A stretch of DNA of 37,207 bases from Plantago elongata (taxonomy: Eukaryota > Streptophyta > Magnoliopsida > Lamiales > Plantaginaceae): positions 1 to 37,207 of the forward strand of contig JAYMSP010001031.1 in NCBI GenBank assembly GCA_036897095.1. The letters run 5' to 3'. Under the pieces are notes generated by a model that saw only the letters and a list, made by a program, of their open reading frames with translations, had not been told where the DNA came from and did no database searches. The first letter of the stretch is position 1. Each line of letters opens with the position of its first letter. Below, one piece after another: positions 32,674-37,207 of the stretch. A program made the position numbers and the translations under genes.

Positions 32674-34090
32674 ATAAATAACATAAATAAATTTATAAAT
32701 AGAATAAATTGTTTTCAAATAAATTATTTAGAACGTTTTATCAAATATACCATAGCATCATTTTTATTTTTGTCCATATATTTGGTGCATCAACAGCTAA
32801 TGGAGAGTAGTTAAGGAACCTGTGATCTCATTTGGAAGGCCTCCAAGCGCTAACTCTAAAGGTAAAACAAACGATTCGATAAAAATAAGGAAAATATTCG
32901 TTTGAACTTTGAAGCCTTAGGTGAAATCAGACAAATGGCCAATCAAACTCCAAATGGCAATTTTTATTCCTGGCCGACCGGACCAATATGGTATACTTTC
33001 GAAATAGTTTTCATTTTATGAAGTAATTTTAAATTATAAAAGTAAAATGTTTGATTTTTCTTCTGAGTCCATCTATCTATGTATCTATCTATATATATAT
33101 ATTTGAAAAGAAAACATTTTCGATTGGTCCAATCCTTATTGTGGTTGACGTGGCATTCTCTTATTGGTTTTGAAAATTTATGGAGGGCATTTAAGTCATT
33201 TTCTATGTTTTGTGACAATTCTCAATTCTGAATTCTTGGAGTACAATACAGCAGACTCACTCAACAAATTAGGAAAGATTATTACATTAATTAGGTAATT
33301 GGAACACAAATATACGGAACAGATTCTTCTTTGTATTGAAATAAGTTTAAGGCCGATTAGCATGACACTTAAATCGCTTCATTTGACTTGATGAACAGTG
33401 ACTTGACCTAAAATACATTTTAAATACCCCATTTTAATTCCATTTTAAATATAATTTCACCAAAACTCCATCCAAATGGTATTACATTCCAAAAAAACTC
33501 ACTAAGTTACATTCTATATAATTTAAAAACTGAATTCGAAATCTTTTGTCAATAATCTTCATCAACAGCAAAAACTTTAATTCCAGGATTTTCAGTGTTC
33601 ATTTAAAAAATTCTTAGAGCTGGCCGGAAGGCGAGACTTTTTTCTTCTGAAATATCAATAGTTCAGCTAAAAATTGATTCATGTTTAAGTAGCAGTTTAG
33701 TTTCTTGCAGCGACTGATTCATTCTTCTATCATATGTCCTTTTGTTTTTTTGTTTTCTTGCAGTGAAGATAGACTCATAAATCATAATCACTAATTACCA
33801 CTTCATATTTCAAAAGGTATATATCTATGTATAGACTCATATACGTTACATTACATAGTATTCTTGAATTTCATAGTAATTCACAATACATAATATGCTA
33901 GAATATATACTCAAATTTCATTTCTTTCACTCTGATTATCAATACTTGGATTGACATTTTTTTTTATCTCAATGCAATTTGATTAAGCTTATGAGAACTC
34001 ATTAACTAACTAAAGGAGAAACTCATTAAAATACAATATAACACGTTTTCGGATAGATGGTCTCTAAATTATTGATGTTATTAATCGAAA
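32674..34090. other. AT-rich spacer with simple repeats
   Basis: A (CTAT)/(TA) simple repeat lies near 33070-33102. No coding frame is supported; the 32964-33218 minus frame is read through this simple repeat. Confidence 0.5.
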
Positions 34091-34091
34091 C

Positions 34092-34416
34092 ACCTATATT
34101 CTTATAATAATAAATTTTAATACCAATAATACTCATTTCATTAATAATGTAGCTGCTTTAATTAATAACATGGTCGTTTTATTAGTAACATAGTCCGTCT
34201 CTAAATATATACCGTATGTACTAAAATTTTGTGAATGTAAAAGAATTACATATCATTATTTCCAAGAGATTTTGTAAGCAGAATTAACAATATTATTAAT
34301 TAAAATAACAATATTCTCATAAGTATAAATTTTAATATTAATAATATTTATTTTATTAGTAATATGGTATAAGATTACTTATCATTATGTCCAATAGATT
34401 TTGCAGGTAGAACAGA
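34092..34416 (+). repeat. Diverged direct duplication
   Basis: The block at about 34092-34150 (TATTCTTATAATAATAAATTTTAAT...) recurs at about 34308-34366. TACATATCATTATTTCCAAGAGATTTTG at about 34247 recurs near 34375 as TACTTATCATTATGTCCAATAGATTTTG. It is an old local duplication, AT-rich and non-coding. Confidence 0.6.
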
Positions 34417-34665
34417 TTAATCATGCATCATGCATGTTTTTGTATTTAAACGCTTGCTACTTGCATTACAAATTAAGGATAGGAAATCATTAATACTGTT
34501 TATCACTCATGTTTATTCTTGGATTAATTCATGCTGCAATTTGTTAGTGACATGAATTATCATATAACTCCTTAAAACCAACCCAACTTTTTAAAAACTT
34601 AAATTAACGAGTTGAATTATGATTAAAATGTATAATATTGATCCATAAAACCAGCACATAATCCC

Positions 34666-34895
34666 TTCAAACATTAATAAAATACGTTAAAACTGTAACT
34701 AAATCATTTAATGCTAAAAATTTAAAATGATCACAAAATATTTTAAAATTACAACGAAAAAGGTTTATCTCAACTATTATTTTAAAAATTCGATCGGTCG
34801 AACGGTTGAAACTTAAAAACGGTAAAAAAAATACGAAGTTTTGACTTTTCTATTCTTCTGAAAATTTTCACTTTTTCTAATACTTTAGCTAATGG
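34666..34895 (+). repeat. Dispersed repeat, copy B
   Basis: Partner of 22160-22395 in the same orientation, sharing ordered blocks including the GATCGGTCG centre and the TTTGACTTTTC tail. About 12.3 kb separates the copies. Confidence 0.6.
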
Positions 34896-36071
34896 GTTCA
34901 TCCATGGACTCTCGTTTCCGCCACATTTTCATGTCACAGCATATTTCGAACTTGTCAACTATGGGTTCAAGTCACGTGTACATACATTATTACTGCCTCA
35001 AATCCAAATGGCCTAAAACAGGTCAAATCATATGATACTAAAGCCTCAAAACTTAGTAGAAACCAGGGAAGTCACTCATTGAACGCAAACAAACTCTACT
35101 TGAATAAAAATTTCCACTGAGAATATGCCCGAAATAAGTTCCACCACTTGTTGATTGTAGACGTGCTACAGTTTGTGCTATAGTTTATTCTATAGAAAAT
35201 AACAAAATGAAAATTATCTCACCATTACACAATGCAACACATAATAGAAATGGTATAATTGTGGTCCTTATGTTAATAGCTATAATGTGAGAGAATTAGC
35301 TAATTAATGTTTACCACTAAGACTTGTCCTCAAACTGAAACAAGTGTAAGTGTGTAATATACCCAAGATCTAAGATTATGTCACATTGATATCAAGAGCA
35401 GTAGATGATGATTGAGATTTGTGTAGTGTAGCTCAAATTGAATGAGGATGATGATGGTGGATAAGATACTACGTCCTCCAAACATGTTACTTGTACAGTC
35501 GATATGAATGGATGAAGGGTATGATTACAGTTGATAGCATGCACTGGTTGAGTTGGGGAGCCAAAATTACACAAGCAAACAAATTTGACCAGTCCACGGG
35601 TTAAATGTACCAACTCACATTTACCCAGAAAGCAACTGGATGGATTCCCTCTGCCACTTAATCGTGTTACTATTATTATTACTAATAATAATAGAATTAG
35701 CGTTTTGTTTTTCAAGAGTGTTTACATTATGTTTAGAGTAGACTGCCCATTCTCCAATGCTCCAACTTATTTGTTGTCTAATTCTCTATTACCATCTAAT
35801 CTCAACATGCTTTAGACATGGGTCCTCTAACTATATATGTCACTCGATAACCAATGCTTTCTCACAGATCTAACCGACTGGTAGAGTAAATTACAAAACT
35901 TCAGCTGCTTGGATTCAATGAATATCAGAGCAATAATACTTTCATATATTGTGTTTCCAATAGTTTCAACTTATAATACATTTATCACGTCTCAAAACAT
36001 AACTTAAAAAAGATAAATAGACTAAAAGTTACAAGTTATCAAAAGTAGGTGTAGGTCAATTTAAAATGATG
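34896..36071. other. Spacer, no gene seen
   Basis: A minus-strand open stretch at 35392-35715 looks like a secreted peptide but lacks any ATG, so it is not called. Nothing else is recognisable. Confidence 0.5.
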
Positions 36072-36193
36072 AACTGAGCTTGTAAGGTTAAACATCAAAT
36101 CTCACAAACAATGTGTACTCATGAGATGTTGGCTTAGATCAGTTTTGAAAAGAACTGAGCTTATAAGGTTAAGCATCAAATCCCACAACCAAT
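36072..36193. repeat. 41-bp direct repeat pair
   Basis: AACTGAGCTTGTAAGGTTAA begins a 41-bp unit at 36072-36112 that recurs at 36153-36193 with four visible changes (offset 81 bp). The second copy continues into CCAATTTGGGCTC. It looks like transposon-derived sequence, but I cannot place it in a family. Confidence 0.75.
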
Positions 36194-36880
36194 TTGGGCT
36201 CTACCAGTTAGTTTGTGTTCTATTCAACTGAGATTTACTGAACTGAAATAAGGAGACTGAATTGAACTGATTTCCAGTTGAAGAGAACACAACCTTACTC
36301 ATGAAATGGTATACCAACATCATCATAAAAGGTAAAAAGTAAATCCATTTACGATAAAGATTGGAAGTCGTTTAAACTTTAAAAAACTTCATTAGGTTAA
36401 ACACACCTGAAGTTATTAGGAATGATCAGTTTGAAGCATTAAAAGAAACCACAAACAGTTGCTCAATTGTTGGACATTTGCAAGTTGCAAACAATTTACA
36501 AGAATGTAAACTATTTTTATCAATGTTGAGTAATAGTGTAAAAACAAGTATTCCTGTGATACTTACTGATGCAGAATTATAGGAGCAGAACAACTATTAG
36601 ATCAAAAACGAATGCAGTAAAAGTGCTCGCCGAATATAAACTGTACTTTTACCAAATAAAGATACTGAATTAGGGCCTAGTATAGGTTTCATGTTTGATA
36701 TCTGAAGAACAAAAAAATACCCCTGAGTGTAAAAATGGGTGTGCTTATCTGATAGTAGCATCCCATCAAGCCAACCACCCACCCCAACCATGTAGAAGGA
36801 AGAGTGACACATGATGTATGACATAACACGTGAAGGCATGAGGGAAGTCAGTTATAATTTATGAGAGAAATAAAAAGGAG
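36194..36880. other. Spacer, no gene seen
   Basis: AT-rich. The minus-strand frame at 36597-36839 (80 codons) has no recognisable domain or signal. Confidence 0.5.
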
Positions 36881-36882
36881 TG

Positions 36883-36890
36883 TTATAAAG
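36883..36890 (+). promoter_or_regulatory. Possible TATA box of a gene entering the right edge
   Basis: TTATAAAG is followed about 30 bp later by CATACTCATTCAATC and a pyrimidine-rich leader (CTTTCTCTCTCTG near 36978). The arrangement resembles a plant core promoter and 5' UTR for a plus-strand gene whose coding part would lie beyond the window. Confidence 0.35.
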
Positions 36891-37207
36891 GCGCACAGCA
36901 TACTCATTCAATCAAAAGGACCAGCAATTTTAAGAGCACCTTTGGATTCTTATGCAGCTTACAGCTTTCACAGCTTCTTTCTCTCTCTGATTAAGCACCA
37001 GTAATTAATACTAAGTATTATTTTCTTACTCCCTCAATTTTATCAATGTGCAGAGTTCATGGCAATTTCTGACACAACCCACCATTAAGTTTTTATTTCC
37101 CCTATGTCACTACAAAACACCTACCGCCTGTATCAGATACTATATTGGTGCTTCCCTTGCTTGCCTATTATACTCTCTCATTTCACAAACAAGAAAGTTT
37201 TGCCCAA

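Noticed and set aside
35392..35715. Minus-strand frame resembling a secreted Cys-containing peptide
   Set aside because: Its first codon is TTG and it contains no ATG; no promoter or splice site offers another start, and the cysteine pattern matches no family I know.
36597..36839. 80-codon minus-strand frame
   Set aside because: No recognisable domain, signal peptide or context; length is within chance for this composition.

Overview
The window is AT-rich nuclear DNA from a flowering plant, almost certainly a eudicot. It has spliced genes with GT-AG introns, plant-specific families (a secondary-wall NAC factor, a CC-type-related glutaredoxin-like protein and a large purple acid phosphatase) and many decayed plant transposable elements. 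No rRNA, intact tRNA, CRISPR or bacterial feature is visible. The species cannot be fixed from this stretch.

Layout. 280-5960 is a decayed Ty1/copia LTR retrotransposon on the minus strand, with two ~589-bp LTRs about 10% diverged and gag-PR-INT-RT-RH remnants broken by stops and frameshifts. 5961-9300 is a repeat-rich spacer with a tRNA-derived SINE, a TRIM-like miniature LTR element, a (GTAT)n microsatellite, a nested inverted/direct repeat cluster and a foldback MITE. 9668-11171 is a three-exon NAC gene of the NST/SND1 secondary-wall group. 11.3-16.8 kb is mostly featureless spacer with one degenerate MITE and a striking ~139-nt hairpin at 16853-16991. 17334-18236 (minus) is an intronless glutaredoxin-like gene with an N-myristoylation start and a cysteine-rich tail. 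18.3-23.6 kb is spacer with a second SINE copy, a subrepeat-rich element, a near-perfect 214-bp tandem duplication and a cluster of GC-rich palindromes. 24192-27827 is a seven-coding-exon snurportin-1 gene whose intron 5 carries a 649-bp hAT-like insertion with an 8-bp target duplication. 28627-31848 (minus) is a twelve-exon purple acid phosphatase of the PAP24/PAP27 class. 32.2-32.7 kb holds a second copia relic (RNase H end plus a short 3' LTR). The rest is AT-rich spacer with diverged direct repeats and a possible promoter at the right edge.

The four genes do not form a pathway. The NAC factor controls secondary wall deposition, the glutaredoxin-like protein is a probable membrane-tethered redox or adaptor protein, snurportin imports m3G-capped snRNPs, and the phosphatase is a secreted metallophosphoesterase. 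Snurportin and PAP are convergent neighbours, which I recall (unverified) also being adjacent in Arabidopsis. Spliced models were built by hand; every exon junction is GT-AG and keeps frame. I found no convincing new biological system. The items most worth checking are the 16.85-kb hairpin, the 20.2-22.4-kb subrepeat element with an embedded reading frame, and the palindrome cluster at 23.2 kb.
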